Source: JANQIV01 sp050117315
GTDB lineage: Bacteria > Bacteroidota > Ignavibacteria > Ignavibacteriales > Melioribacteraceae
DNA: 46,440 bases
Reading direction: 5' to 3'
Assembly (NCBI GenBank): GCA_050117315.1
Contig: JASFMY010000040.1
Location: 1-46,440 of the forward strand
Shown here: piece by piece, positions 8,791-18,307 of the stretch
Layout of the letters: the number at the start of each line of letters is the position of its first letter
Position numbering within the stretch: the stretch's first letter is position 1
Notes under the pieces: generated by a model
What the model was told of the DNA's origin: nothing
What the model saw: the letters and a program-made list of their open reading frames with translations, nothing else
Database searches by the model: none
Made by a program: the position numbers and the translations under genes

Positions 8791-10251
8791 TTAAAAACTG
8801 TTTAATGTTAGTGTCACAACTCCGCTGATATTTGATCTGTTGTAGTTACTAATTTCACCGGGTGAACGGCGTGCATAACCTATGTATGCGTCAAGTGTAC
8901 ACCAATCCAACAAGTAATAGCCCATTCCCAGAGTAAAGGCATTATAAGAAACATCGATTCCTCCAAAAAGCAAGTCGTGCTCTTCAAAGCAATAATTATA
9001 ACCTGTTCTTAAAAACACGTTACCTGTTACTTCGTATTCAAGTCCCACTTTTACGGTATGGCACATCGAAGTAAATTCGTTGGATTTGCGATCTATATAT
9101 TTCGAGGAATCTATATCGGAATTTGTGAGTTCATATTCGGCTCCCACCAATAGATTGTTGGTAATCTTATATGAAGAACCTATGCCGGCGGCTATTCTAT
9201 CCGTGTTCCAGTCCCAAATAAGAACATCTTTGGCTGTAATTCTTGTCCATGAATCATCATGAAAAAAACCGCAGTAGGCCCCTATAACGACATCGGCAAC
9301 ACTATACTGTAATTTTAACTGGGCATCGTAACTCTCAAAACTTGCATAGCAATCTTCAAATTCTTCTTCGTCGGTTTCGTCGTTTGGAATTAAAATTTTG
9401 GAATCGGACGGTTCGTAATTTGCCTGAAGCCCGATTTTAAGATTTTCGCCGGCATCCCAGTACAATTGACCGGAAAAATTTACACCGCTTGCTTTTATTT
9501 TCTGTTCTTCGGATGTACCGCTTTTAGTGATATAGTAACTCTCCCCGCGGTAAATATAACTTTCTATACCAATCTGGTTTATATCCTCCGACTCAATGGC
9601 TTCCTGTTCATTAAAATATTCCAACGATGCGCCAAGTACTAAATTATCCGACAAACAATAAGCCAGCCCTAATCCGCCGCCGGTATTTCTATAAATAGTT
9701 TTGGAATAAGAATAAGTTTGTTTTAACCCGTCGAGCATATGGTAAAAGAAGTAGCCGCCTGCATATAAGTTTGGAAATAATTCCCAGCTATACATTAATT
9801 TTATATTCGGCCCGTTGTATCTAAAATCACCGCTTGCAGAATCAAGTATATTGAAAGCATCACCGGCATAAGGTTCCTTGCGTATTGTCTTGTAATAATC
9901 TTTTCTCATTTCATAAGTGTACTCTGTAGAACCGTAGAACGTACCTTTTTCGCCCAAAGTTTTTACACCTGTAAAAGATATACCGTAATCATTTACTCTT
10001 TCGGCATCATACTTTCTTTTATAATCACCCCAAAGGCTGCTTACCGACGGCTGTATCTTTAAGAAATCTTCTTTTTCATCCATAGAAAGCCAGGCCGGAT
10101 TGTTACCGAAATTGTAGGGTGATAAGGACATGTCTCTATCTAATATTGAATACGACAACCCTCCCAGTGCCTCGGTTCTCTGAATTTGAGCATTCGTAAA
10201 AAGCGGATAAATACATAGGGCCACAATAACTGCTAAACTTCTTCGTACCAT
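8791..10251 (-). CDS. Outer-membrane beta-barrel protein of unknown function
   Basis: I chose the ATG at 10251 (486 codons): GAGGAG lies just ahead and the signal peptide MVRRSLAVIVALCIYPLFTNA follows directly, with the mature protein starting near QIQRTEA. A TTG four codons upstream overlaps the previous stop and is less likely. The mature part alternates amphipathic beta strands with GxY/Y-rich turns and ends in a phenylalanine after VVTLTLNSF, as expected for a BAM-inserted barrel. From memory, Bacteroides loci with the neighbouring DUF4857/DUF4876-type proteins also carry a barrel of this size (DUF6850), which I cannot verify here. It is cotranscribed with the ABC genes (8 bases after the upstream stop). 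A channel or export-port role is inference. Confidence 0.75.
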   Translation of the reverse strand: MVRRSLAVIVALCIYPLFTNAQIQRTEALGGLSYSILDRDMSLSPYNFGNNPAWLSMDEKEDFLKIQPSVSSLWGDYKRKYDAERVNDYGISFTGVKTLGEKGTFYGSTEYTYEMRKDYYKTIRKEPYAGDAFNILDSASGDFRYNGPNIKLMYSWELFPNLYAGGYFFYHMLDGLKQTYSYSKTIYRNTGGGLGLAYCLSDNLVLGASLEYFNEQEAIESEDINQIGIESYIYRGESYYITKSGTSEEQKIKASGVNFSGQLYWDAGENLKIGLQANYEPSDSKILIPNDETDEEEFEDCYASFESYDAQLKLQYSVADVVIGAYCGFFHDDSWTRITAKDVLIWDWNTDRIAAGIGSSYKITNNLLVGAEYELTNSDIDSSKYIDRKSNEFTSMCHTVKVGLEYEVTGNVFLRTGYNYCFEEHDLLFGGIDVSYNAFTLGMGYYLLDWCTLDAYIGYARRSPGEISNYNRSNISGVVTLTLNSF

Positions 10252-10259
10252 CTTGCTCC

Positions 10260-11516
10260 TCAAATATTTGAGTCGTTCTTAAATTCTCTTAGGCTCATTA
10301 CGGCAATGAACCCATATAAACCGGTAAAAAGAACCAGTAAATAATATATTAGCGTATCTCGAACGGGAACCTGCTTTTTCCTTAAATAGATAAACGTCAA
10401 AACAACAAGTAATACAGCTATGATTAGGCAACGTAAATCGTAGAATTCAAAATATAAGTTGACCATCGGGGTAGTACTTTTTTCAACAGATATTTCGAAC
10501 GGAAATAAATAAGGAGCTATTATAATAGAAGCCGTAGATAACTCGGCATGTTTCCATTCTTTATCGTAAGTAGCTACAGTTTCGTAATTTCTATCTGTAA
10601 CTATTGCTTTAATACCGTCTTCACTGCTGTATATGGTTATTGTTCTATAAAACAAGTTACCCTTAAACATAAAATTATGAAGCCGGTAGTTATAGTCTTT
10701 AACAGGCAGTTTAATTAGTTTATAGTTGTCATAAGAAATTAAGTATACCTCGCTTGTTTCCGTAACAACAGCACCGTAAAACTCCTTCAGGTTGTTTTCA
10801 CCTATAGACATAAAAACGATGTGCAAATTATTGGGAATTTGTGTATGCCTGCAAAAAGGTTTTCCTTTTACCATCTTTATGTGATATACTTCGTTTTTAT
10901 TGTCTACAACAAAGTAGCCTTCGTCAAAGGGTTTCATAGTAGAAGGATTGCCGTAAATTCCTTTTGCCGGGAATGCAAAACCTTCTTTCTCTAAAGCGTC
11001 GGTAAAGAGAATACTTTTTTCTTCATTAACTGTGTTTGTTAAGGATGTAATGAATTCCATTCTATCGGTAATGCGAAAATAATCAGGCGGCAATTCCAGC
11101 TTAACTCTTCCGGATTGTGATTCCATCAAAGGAAAAAGCGGGATTGTATTGGCATTAATCATAACCGGCCGAATACGAAAAGGAACGTTATTCAGTCTAA
11201 CTTCTTGAGGATCAATCGGTACTCCGTTTATTGAATCAGGCATTTTGCCGGATAGTATCAACTGTCTGTAGTTTACTAAAGGTAATAATTCTTCAAACTC
11301 ATCCCTATTATACTCATTGCCGTTTGTATCGGTATATTTTACTTTGCGTACGTCATAGGTCTTAAATATAAAGTCCTTTTTAATCGGACTGTAATTGATG
11401 AATAATCTATTGCTTTCTTCCCTTGTAACCTTCCAATAAATTCCGGGAAGATAAATTGAAGCAACCAACACAATTATAAGAGCCAAAACAATTCTTGTTA
11501 TCTTAATATTTTTCAA
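10260..11516 (-). CDS. Membrane-anchored DUF4857-like protein linked to an ABC transporter
   Basis: The 418-residue protein has one N-terminal membrane segment (about 8-27), a large beta-rich region of about 330 residues outside the cytoplasm, and two C-terminal membrane segments (about 362-382 and 388-408). A start at TTG overlaps the stop of the permease gene (TTGA) and is preceded by GAGGGGG, indicating translational coupling. I match it from memory to the DUF4857 family, which accompanies ABC transporters in Bacteroidota; no biochemical role is established to my knowledge. No catalytic motif is seen. The topology suggests a periplasmic partner that docks to the permease, which is inference. 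Confidence 0.6.
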   Translation of the reverse strand: MKNIKITRIVLALIIVLVASIYLPGIYWKVTREESNRLFINYSPIKKDFIFKTYDVRKVKYTDTNGNEYNRDEFEELLPLVNYRQLILSGKMPDSINGVPIDPQEVRLNNVPFRIRPVMINANTIPLFPLMESQSGRVKLELPPDYFRITDRMEFITSLTNTVNEEKSILFTDALEKEGFAFPAKGIYGNPSTMKPFDEGYFVVDNKNEVYHIKMVKGKPFCRHTQIPNNLHIVFMSIGENNLKEFYGAVVTETSEVYLISYDNYKLIKLPVKDYNYRLHNFMFKGNLFYRTITIYSSEDGIKAIVTDRNYETVATYDKEWKHAELSTASIIIAPYLFPFEISVEKSTTPMVNLYFEFYDLRCLIIAVLLVVLTFIYLRKKQVPVRDTLIYYLLVLFTGLYGFIAVMSLREFKNDSNI

Positions 11517-12181
11517 CTTATCCCCCTCTTAAAATTGTAAGCAGATATATAAATTACGGAAGCAAACAGCAGCGTGATTACAGCAAAAATCCACCACGAG
11601 TTTTCGTACTTTGCATAACCTTTAGCAGAATAAAAGAGGAATAGTAAACCAATGCCAGCAAGAGTAAGTACGACTCTTTTGTACCATGCAGGTTCAACAA
11701 ATAACATTACCATTAAAAAGTAACCGACACATCCCGCTAAAAACCATGGAATTATAGTGATAATCATGCTCTGAAATATTTCTACCGGGAAGAAATGCAG
11801 GCTTATTATAGAAAGCATAATAGCATCGAATATAAAAATCATGATTAAAGCTATGAATCCTACCCCAACCATCTGGAACAACATTTTGCTTTCTTTAACC
11901 GGAAGATGAAAAGTCAGTTTTAATCTTTTTTGATTTACTTCCGGGAAAAATTGAAAAACGCCTATTAAAATTCCAATCAATAACGGTAAGTACGTTATAT
12001 CGTCGTAGTATAACACTTCATAATAAATCAGTTTTGACAACAACAAGTTTGCGCTGTAAACCTTAAGTACATTGGATACATCAAAAAAAATGTTTATGGT
12101 GACTAAAAAACTAATAAGAAGCATTCCGGCGAATACCCACCTAATTTTTAACCATTCTTTAAAAATGACTGCTTGCAGCAT
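11513..12181 (-). CDS. ABC transporter permease (ABC-2 type, six membrane segments)
   Basis: Its 222 residues contain six hydrophobic segments (about 15-35, 58-78, 102-125, 138-160, 168-186 and 195-214). The short loops and the soluble segment after the second helix (FPEVNQKRLKLTFHLPVKESKM) resemble ABC-2 type permeases, in which this region contacts the ATPase. AAGGGG precedes the ATG. It lies 10 bases after the ATPase gene and overlaps the DUF4857-like gene by four bases, so the three products probably form one complex. The substrate and the direction of transport cannot be read from sequence. Confidence 0.75.
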   Translation of the reverse strand: MLQAVIFKEWLKIRWVFAGMLLISFLVTINIFFDVSNVLKVYSANLLLSKLIYYEVLYYDDITYLPLLIGILIGVFQFFPEVNQKRLKLTFHLPVKESKMLFQMVGVGFIALIMIFIFDAIMLSIISLHFFPVEIFQSMIITIIPWFLAGCVGYFLMVMLFVEPAWYKRVVLTLAGIGLLFLFYSAKGYAKYENSWWIFAVITLLFASVIYISAYNFKRGIS

Positions 12182-12191
12182 TATAAACCCC

Positions 12192-13079
12192 TTAATATTT
12201 TCCCGTAATTCCTATAAATGCTTCTTCCAATGTCATTGGAACCGGCATTAATTGATTATAGTTAATTCCTTTATCACTCAGATGTTTTTCAACAGCAGCT
12301 TTGTCTTCAAAAGTATAAAGAGCAGCTTTGTTTTTTATTACTTCAAAATTTCTGATTACATTGTCTTTTTCTATTTTCAAATCGTTGTTCCCAACTTCGA
12401 ATTTGAACTGTTTGAAATTGCCGAGAAAAGATTTTAAAGGCATATTAACAAGCACCGATCTGTAATCTAAAATAACGCACTCGTCAAGGAAGTCTTCGAG
12501 ATCCTGAATTATATGCGAAGTAATAAATATTGTTTTTCCTTCGGCCTTTGCATATTCAATCAAATAATCTAAGAACAGCCGTCTATAACCTGCATCAAGT
12601 CCCATAGAGTAATCGTCAAGAATCAACAAATCTGCATCCTGCGCCAATATTAATCCGAGAGCAACCTGAGATCTTTGTCCACAGGACATTTTGGAAAGTT
12701 TTTGACTTTCAGTTACCGCCAACTTCGACATTAATTCGTAGTAAGGTTCTTTTTTCCAGCGCGGGTAAAAGGCCGAGTAAAATTTTTCAATCTGCTTTAT
12801 ATTCATAAAACTATATTGAACGTGACCTTCGATCAGGAAACCGACCCTTGCTTTGGTTTGGGGAGAAAGGTTATAAGAATCTTCCCCGAACATTAAACAC
12901 TGTCCCGAAGCAGGTTTTAAAAACCCGTTAAGAATATTAATAGTTGTAGTTTTACCGGTACCGTTTTTGCCAAGCAAACCGAAAATTGATCCTTCTTTTA
13001 TATTGAAGTTCAGGTTTTCATAAACCAGCTTACTGCCGTAATAATGAGTAAGATTTTTTATCTCAACAACATTAGTCAA
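12192..13079 (-). CDS. ABC transporter ATP-binding protein with unusual Walker B and signature motifs
   Basis: I place the start at TTG 13079 (295 codons) because GGAGG lies 7 bases upstream; a longer frame to 13133 would overlap the previous gene and adds no conserved sequence. Walker A is GKNGTGKTT (about 37-45). The Q-loop region reads FLIEGH instead of the usual Q. The signature is SCGQR rather than SGGQ. Walker B is LLILDDYSMGLD, so aspartate stands where the catalytic glutamate normally is (about Asp156). The switch histidine is kept (FITSHI). It therefore binds ATP but may hydrolyse it slowly. It is the ATPase partner of the permease 10 bases downstream. Confidence 0.85.
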   Translation of the reverse strand: MTNVVEIKNLTHYYGSKLVYENLNFNIKEGSIFGLLGKNGTGKTTTINILNGFLKPASGQCLMFGEDSYNLSPQTKARVGFLIEGHVQYSFMNIKQIEKFYSAFYPRWKKEPYYELMSKLAVTESQKLSKMSCGQRSQVALGLILAQDADLLILDDYSMGLDAGYRRLFLDYLIEYAKAEGKTIFITSHIIQDLEDFLDECVILDYRSVLVNMPLKSFLGNFKQFKFEVGNNDLKIEKDNVIRNFEVIKNKAALYTFEDKAAVEKHLSDKGINYNQLMPVPMTLEEAFIGITGKY

Positions 13080-13096
13080 TTTTACCTCCGTTTTTA

Positions 13097-14179
13097 CTAT
13101 TCGCCCGGCGTAGGAGCCGGAAGAATTTCCCAATCAGATGTTCCGTTGTTTGTATCTTCTCCGGATTCAATTCTTTGCATCGACTGTCCGCTATACCTGC
13201 TGGGACTCACTACCACACCCTTATCAACTCTTGAGTCAAGAGTTTTGTTCGGTGTTAGTCTCTTAGAAAATTGAACTCCGTCTATTATTGTATCTATATC
13301 AATACCGTCTTCCCAATTATCATCTTCGCCCGACGACATAACTATAATATCAGATGTAATTCCCATCATAAAATCTCTGGTTTTGTCCGACCTCATGCTT
13401 AACAAATTCGGTACGCTTGGATTGTCAAAATCACTTGTAGAATATTGATTATAAAATTCCCAATCCGCCCCGGATAGGTCTATGCTGGTTGCTACCGAAT
13501 TTTGGTGATTGACTGCTTTTGATGCCAAAACAAGGAAGGTTCCCGGCTCAAACGGATAATTCTTTTCTCCCGGAGAACCGGGAAATTTAAAAGCATAAGT
13601 TAGCCCATCAATATCATCGTCGCCGTCATCATCTGCGCCCGGTCTTGTATCGACGCTGGAAAAACGCATAACCATCATACCGTCAAGGTATTTTATCTCT
13701 TCACTGTAGTTATATAATTCTATGTATTGGTCGTAAAGGAAATAGATATTGTTAACGGGGCCGCATGCGTATATTTCATTTATAGTTATACCCGTGCCCG
13801 ATGTTTGACTTGCAGTTATTGTATCGTATACCGCATCCCCCGAGATTATATCCACATCTTCTATTGTTCCGGACATCAGTATATTGCTGTATGTAGGATG
13901 TTTTAGTCTCGCATTTATATCGTATGTAGTTGAAGGTATACCGTCAAGGGTCAATATTCCTTCTTCATCCGTGTATTTTATTATATAACCGTACTCGGAG
14001 GATAACGTTACCTTTGCATCGGCAAGCGGGACCAAAACCGAACCATCGGTTATCGAGGTATCACCTAGTACTGTCAACACTAACTTGGCGTTTCCTTCTT
14101 CCGACAGAGGTGCTTCCTCCCGGCAGGAAATTACAACAATCGCAACCGACATTACTATTATTAATTTTAATGTCTTCAT
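13097..14179 (-). CDS. DUF4876-like lipoprotein with lamin-tail-like domain, copy 2
   Basis: Signal peptide with lipobox VVISC (cysteine at about 19) predicts a lipoprotein. Residues 30-110 form a carboxypeptidase-regulatory-like beta domain (VPLADAKVTLSSEYG ... TDEEGILTLDGIPS). Residues about 128-250 resemble a lamin-tail fold (INEIYACG, QYIELYNYS, FEPGTFLVLAS). An acidic insert, ADDDGDDDIDG, looks like a calcium-binding DxDxDG loop. It ends in SDWEILPAPTPGE. It is a close paralogue of the gene directly upstream (14247-15329), with long identical DNA runs in the 5' third. From memory the family is DUF4876, found beside TonB receptors in Bacteroidota. It lies between receptor and ABC genes, so it may be an accessory surface or periplasmic binding lipoprotein (inference). 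Confidence 0.7.
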   Translation of the reverse strand: MKTLKLIIVMSVAIVVISCREEAPLSEEGNAKLVLTVLGDTSITDGSVLVPLADAKVTLSSEYGYIIKYTDEEGILTLDGIPSTTYDINARLKHPTYSNILMSGTIEDVDIISGDAVYDTITASQTSGTGITINEIYACGPVNNIYFLYDQYIELYNYSEEIKYLDGMMVMRFSSVDTRPGADDDGDDDIDGLTYAFKFPGSPGEKNYPFEPGTFLVLASKAVNHQNSVATSIDLSGADWEFYNQYSTSDFDNPSVPNLLSMRSDKTRDFMMGITSDIIVMSSGEDDNWEDGIDIDTIIDGVQFSKRLTPNKTLDSRVDKGVVVSPSRYSGQSMQRIESGEDTNNGTSDWEILPAPTPGE

Positions 14180-14246
14180 GACTGTTCTTTTTTAAAATTA
14201 TTACATGAAAACTTTTTACTTATATTCATTCCCGTTAAATAAAAAT

Positions 14247-15329
14247 CTATTGTTCTCCCGGAGTCGGCGTAGAAAGTATTTCCCAATCGGAAGTGCCGTT
14301 ATTTGTATCTTCTCCGGGTTCAATTCTTTGCATTGACTGTCCGCTGTATTTAGCCGGACTTACAATCAGCCCTTTGTCAACTCTCGGATCAATGGTTTTG
14401 TTGGATGTCAGGCTTTTTCTGTATTGAACCCCGTCAATAATTGTATCAATATCAATACCGTCTTCCCAATCAGCGTCTTCGCCGGAAGTAATAATAACAA
14501 CATCACCTACAACGTTAAGCTGGAAATCAACCGTTTTTGAAGATATCAAGTTTAATAAATTGGGTACGTTTGGATTGTCCAAATCACTTGTAGAGTATTG
14601 ATTATAAAACTCCCAATCCGCTCCCGACAGGTCAATACTTGTTGAAACGGACTTTGTGTGGTCTGTTGCTTTCGTTGCCAAAATCAAAAAGGTTCCGGGC
14701 TCAAACGGATAATTCTTTTCTCCCGGGGAGCCGGGAAATTTGTAAATATTGGCCATTTCATCCATATCGCCATCGTTGTCTTCATCCGCTCCGTTGTTTG
14801 GATAACCGCCAACGCGGGCTACCATCATACCGTCAAGGTATTTTGTCTCTTCGCTGTAATTATACAGCTCTATAAACTGGTCGAAATAAAAATATATGTT
14901 ATTTACAGGTCCGCCAACATACAACTCATTCATAGCTATACCCGTCCCGGATATTTGGCTCGTTGTTATTGTATCGTATACCACATTACCAGATATTATA
15001 TCTACGTCTTCTAATGTCCCGGACATCAGTATATTACTATTCGCAGGATGTTTAAGTCTCGCATTTATATCGTATGTAGTTGAAGGTATACCGTCAAGGG
15101 TCAATATTCCTTCTTCATCCGTGTATTTTATTATATAACCGTACTCGGAGGATAACGTTACCTTTACGTCGGAAAGCGGTACCAAAACCGGGGCATCGGT
15201 TATCGAGGTATCACCCAGTACTGTCAATACCAACTTTGCATTTCCTTCTTCGGAAACAGGTGCTTCTTCCTGACAGGAAACCAGTATCATAGTTACGGTT
15301 ATAACTGTTATTAGTTTTAATATCTTCAT
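14247..15329 (-). CDS. DUF4876-like lipoprotein with lamin-tail-like domain, copy 1
   Basis: I chose the ATG at 15329 because MKILKLITVITVTMILVSC aligns with the start of the paralogue at 14179; a GTG at 15341 overlaps the receptor stop and would add four residues. Lipobox ILVSC precedes QEEAP. The domain order equals copy 2: carboxypeptidase-regulatory-like beta domain, then lamin-tail-like domain (MNELYVGG, QFIELYNYS, FEPGTFLILAT). The acidic insert is different in sequence but of the same type (ADEDNDGDMDE). The stop-to-start distance from the TonB receptor is 8 bases. The two copies may form a heterodimer or bind different ligands; neither is shown. Confidence 0.7.
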   Translation of the reverse strand: MKILKLITVITVTMILVSCQEEAPVSEEGNAKLVLTVLGDTSITDAPVLVPLSDVKVTLSSEYGYIIKYTDEEGILTLDGIPSTTYDINARLKHPANSNILMSGTLEDVDIISGNVVYDTITTSQISGTGIAMNELYVGGPVNNIYFYFDQFIELYNYSEETKYLDGMMVARVGGYPNNGADEDNDGDMDEMANIYKFPGSPGEKNYPFEPGTFLILATKATDHTKSVSTSIDLSGADWEFYNQYSTSDLDNPNVPNLLNLISSKTVDFQLNVVGDVVIITSGEDADWEDGIDIDTIIDGVQYRKSLTSNKTIDPRVDKGLIVSPAKYSGQSMQRIEPGEDTNNGTSDWEILSTPTPGEQ

Positions 15330-15337
15330 GATCAATC

Positions 15338-18307
15338 TCACTTGTCAAATAAATTGTCTAATATCATACTGAACTCAATGCCGTAAAAGAGATCCGGATT
15401 CCTTGATGATTCCGAAATTTCCGTAAGTGAGCTATAGTACCTATAGATAGCCGGATCGTCCAGGAAATTGTTTACATAGAATGAAACTTCGGCTCCTTCG
15501 AACAACGACTTGCTCATGCTGAAATTTATCAGCCATTTGACCGGTTTACTCTTTATTGCCCTGTCGAAATAGTATTCTGCTAACTGTGTTTCGTTAAGTA
15601 TATCTAAATCTATAGGCTTCGAATATTGATATCTGTATCTATCTGTCACGAGTTGTTCCGCACGCAAGGTAATCCATAGTCCCAGTGTAGGATGAGTGTA
15701 TCGAACTAAATAATTAAACTGCAGGTAATCCTTCCATTTTTCGTATTGGGGATACATCATACCTATCAGCGTGTCAATTTCCACACCCGGCACCAAGTAA
15801 TTGTCATATTCCCCCATGCTTTCATCCGTGGTGTTTGAATATGAGTTTCCCCTGCTGAAGTACTTAATATAGTTGTAGGAGCCCGTTATCTTAAAATCCA
15901 TGTTTAGTTCTTTAATTTTGGCTGTCCTTATAGAAAACTCAAGCCCTTTTGTTTCGGTTTGACCGATATTTATATATCTGGAATATTTATCAACGTAATA
16001 AACCGTATAATCATCGCCGGAACCGGAAGTCTGGAAAAACGGAACTTTAAAACTCCTGGGTTCGTTTTTCCTTATTTTATAATAAGCTGAAAAAGACGTT
16101 CCTATAGAGCCGAAAAACTTATGATCATAGGCTACTTCGTACATGTTTTCTCTATACCCTTTTAAGTCCGGCGAAGTCTGATCAATTCTTGTATAATAGT
16201 TAACACTATCTGCCGGATTCCTCCACGGTATAACTTCCTCAGAAGGATAGATATAACTCATCGGCGGAGATTTGGAAGAAGCGCCCGCACTAAAGCGTAA
16301 TTGATTAACCTTGGAGAGATAAAGCATTAAATTCATCCTTGGGTTAAAAAATGTTCCCTGATGAGATTCTACTAAGTCGCCGTCTCCCCATAAACCTGAT
16401 AAATTGAATTTATATGGCATGTACATCTCGTACCTAAAACCAACCACTAAGCTGAAATCGCAAAGAAAATGGGATGTTATTTTATCTTCGGCATAAAAAC
16501 TTATTAAATACTGCCCGGGAATATCGTCGTAACTATAGGAACGTTTGCCAGACTCAACGCCGTAATAATTGTAAACCGTATCTAACAGCATTCCTTCGCC
16601 CGTGTTCGCGTTGTATTGGGGGTCGGTTCCTACTAATATTTTATGAGTGAAGTTCCCGGTATAAAACACTTTATCCCACTCCAACCTTCCGCCTATAGTC
16701 CACTCAACTCCTTTTGTATTAACTTTTCCAATATAGCTGGCAAGAGTATCATTGTCCGGTGTTATTAAATAATCGGATACAAGTTTTGATTTCATCGAAT
16801 TTTCTCTGCGCATCGTAACAAATAGATTATAGTCCAGCGAAGATTCATCGTTGCCCAAACTATATTTTCCCCACGAAGACATTGAAATCTTATAACCGCG
16901 GTTATAGTTTACTTTTCTCTGTAAGTCGCCTTCGGTTTTCTCTTCATCCAAGATACGCTGAAACATAATTTTACTATTCGTACTCAACCGATTCTTGTAA
17001 AGGTTTGTTGAATAAACTAACTGCCCGGTTATGCGGGTATATTCATCGCCGCTTTTTCTTATGTCTCTTTCACTTTGGGCAACATTAAGGTTATAGTTTA
17101 AGGCTCCTTCGCCTACCCGGAAGCCTCCCCCCAAATTTCCTTCCCTGGTATCGGGATTATTTTTAATTTTAAGCCTTGTTGGTCTCACTCCGATCTTTGA
17201 TTTAACATTAATCACACCTGAAGTAACATCTCCGTATCTTACCGAAGGAAGCCCCGTAACCACTTCAATACTTTCAAGATTATCTGCCGGAACTGTTCTA
17301 AGGTCTACCCCCTCTGCGGCAGAAGTGCTCATATAACTACCGGTCGCTCTTAAAAACTGCAGGTTTGCATTGTTGGAAACAGGGGTACCGTCAACAATAA
17401 CAAGCGTACCAAAGGTGCCGAATTTATCACTAACTTCTCCTCTTAATCCTATTTGAGCAGATTTTGAAATACCAGGGTTAGATGTTTTCTGAACACCCGG
17501 AATAAGATCCAAAACGTCTTTTATACTCGACGCCTGGTAATGCTCTATTTCACCGCTTGTTATTGTTGTTTTTGTGCTGGCATCATCAGGCAGTAAATCA
17601 GAACTGCCGACAACTTCTATACCTCCTATTAAAAACGAAGTGGGTTTTAAAACGAAATCCATTTTTAAAAATTTCCCGGCTTCAATCTTGAGTTTCTCTT
17701 CAATTTTCTCATAACCTATGTACGAGACACGAAAAGTATATTCTCCCGGTTTAATGTTTTTAATGCAGAAAAAACCTTTTTTGTTAGCTGCACATCCTAT
17801 CCCCAATTCAACTATCATCACATGCGCACCTACAAGTGCTTCACCGTTTGTATCATTAACAAAGCCTTTAACAGCACCTGTTTTTTTATTAATTTTTGTT
17901 AGTTTTGCCAGGGCAATTTCTCCGGCATCAAACTCATAATAACTTATATCATAAGGAGTAAGAAGGGCGGCAAGAACTTCGTATAGTTTTTTATCTTTTA
18001 TATTTATAGATATGCCCGGAATATCCACCAAGGCGTCTTCATAAATAAAATTTATCTTGTTCTCCCTGGATAACTTTTTAATTATATCTTTCAGATTGGC
18101 GTTGGACATTTCCAAAGTAACCGGGATACTTAAAGATGTTTGTGCCCTTTTTCCTGCCTGCACTTCAACTGATTGATAGGTATAAGATTCGGCTTCTTCG
18201 GATAAATTTACCGTGTTTATTTCCGGTTCGTCTTGTATAAAAGCTTTGTTTTCGGCAAAATAGAATAAAAACACTATAAAAAATAATATTATACCATTCT
18301 TTTGCAT
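15338..18307 (-). CDS. TonB-dependent outer-membrane receptor/transducer with N-terminal STN domain
   Basis: The 989-residue protein has a signal peptide (about 5-20), an STN domain (about 62-135, IPVTLEMSNANLKDII ... NFIYED), a carboxypeptidase-regulatory-like domain (about 144-222, VKGFVNDTNGEALVGAHV), a plug (about 240-370, DVLDLIPGVQ, VIVDGTPVS, SIEVVTGLPSVRYGD) and a barrel to the C-terminus. An STN domain marks receptors that signal ligand occupancy to a FecR-type anti-sigma factor, and a fecR and an ECF sigma gene lie directly upstream. No cysteine-rich or known ligand motif is seen. The substrate is unknown. It heads the block of lipoprotein, ABC and surface genes that follow at short spacing. 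Confidence 0.92.
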   Translation of the reverse strand: MQKNGIILFFIVFLFYFAENKAFIQDEPEINTVNLSEEAESYTYQSVEVQAGKRAQTSLSIPVTLEMSNANLKDIIKKLSRENKINFIYEDALVDIPGISINIKDKKLYEVLAALLTPYDISYYEFDAGEIALAKLTKINKKTGAVKGFVNDTNGEALVGAHVMIVELGIGCAANKKGFFCIKNIKPGEYTFRVSYIGYEKIEEKLKIEAGKFLKMDFVLKPTSFLIGGIEVVGSSDLLPDDASTKTTITSGEIEHYQASSIKDVLDLIPGVQKTSNPGISKSAQIGLRGEVSDKFGTFGTLVIVDGTPVSNNANLQFLRATGSYMSTSAAEGVDLRTVPADNLESIEVVTGLPSVRYGDVTSGVINVKSKIGVRPTRLKIKNNPDTREGNLGGGFRVGEGALNYNLNVAQSERDIRKSGDEYTRITGQLVYSTNLYKNRLSTNSKIMFQRILDEEKTEGDLQRKVNYNRGYKISMSSWGKYSLGNDESSLDYNLFVTMRRENSMKSKLVSDYLITPDNDTLASYIGKVNTKGVEWTIGGRLEWDKVFYTGNFTHKILVGTDPQYNANTGEGMLLDTVYNYYGVESGKRSYSYDDIPGQYLISFYAEDKITSHFLCDFSLVVGFRYEMYMPYKFNLSGLWGDGDLVESHQGTFFNPRMNLMLYLSKVNQLRFSAGASSKSPPMSYIYPSEEVIPWRNPADSVNYYTRIDQTSPDLKGYRENMYEVAYDHKFFGSIGTSFSAYYKIRKNEPRSFKVPFFQTSGSGDDYTVYYVDKYSRYINIGQTETKGLEFSIRTAKIKELNMDFKITGSYNYIKYFSRGNSYSNTTDESMGEYDNYLVPGVEIDTLIGMMYPQYEKWKDYLQFNYLVRYTHPTLGLWITLRAEQLVTDRYRYQYSKPIDLDILNETQLAEYYFDRAIKSKPVKWLINFSMSKSLFEGAEVSFYVNNFLDDPAIYRYYSSLTEISESSRNPDLFYGIEFSMILDNLFDK

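Noticed and set aside
8791..11516. Gliding or type IX secretion core genes
   Set aside because: The barrel and DUF4857-like protein do not match Gld/Spr/Por proteins that I can recall; only the propeller carries a secretion tail.
12192..13133. Longer start for the ABC ATPase at 13133
   Set aside because: It overlaps the lipoprotein gene by 37 bases; the TTG at 13079 has GGAGG at good spacing and begins the conserved part.
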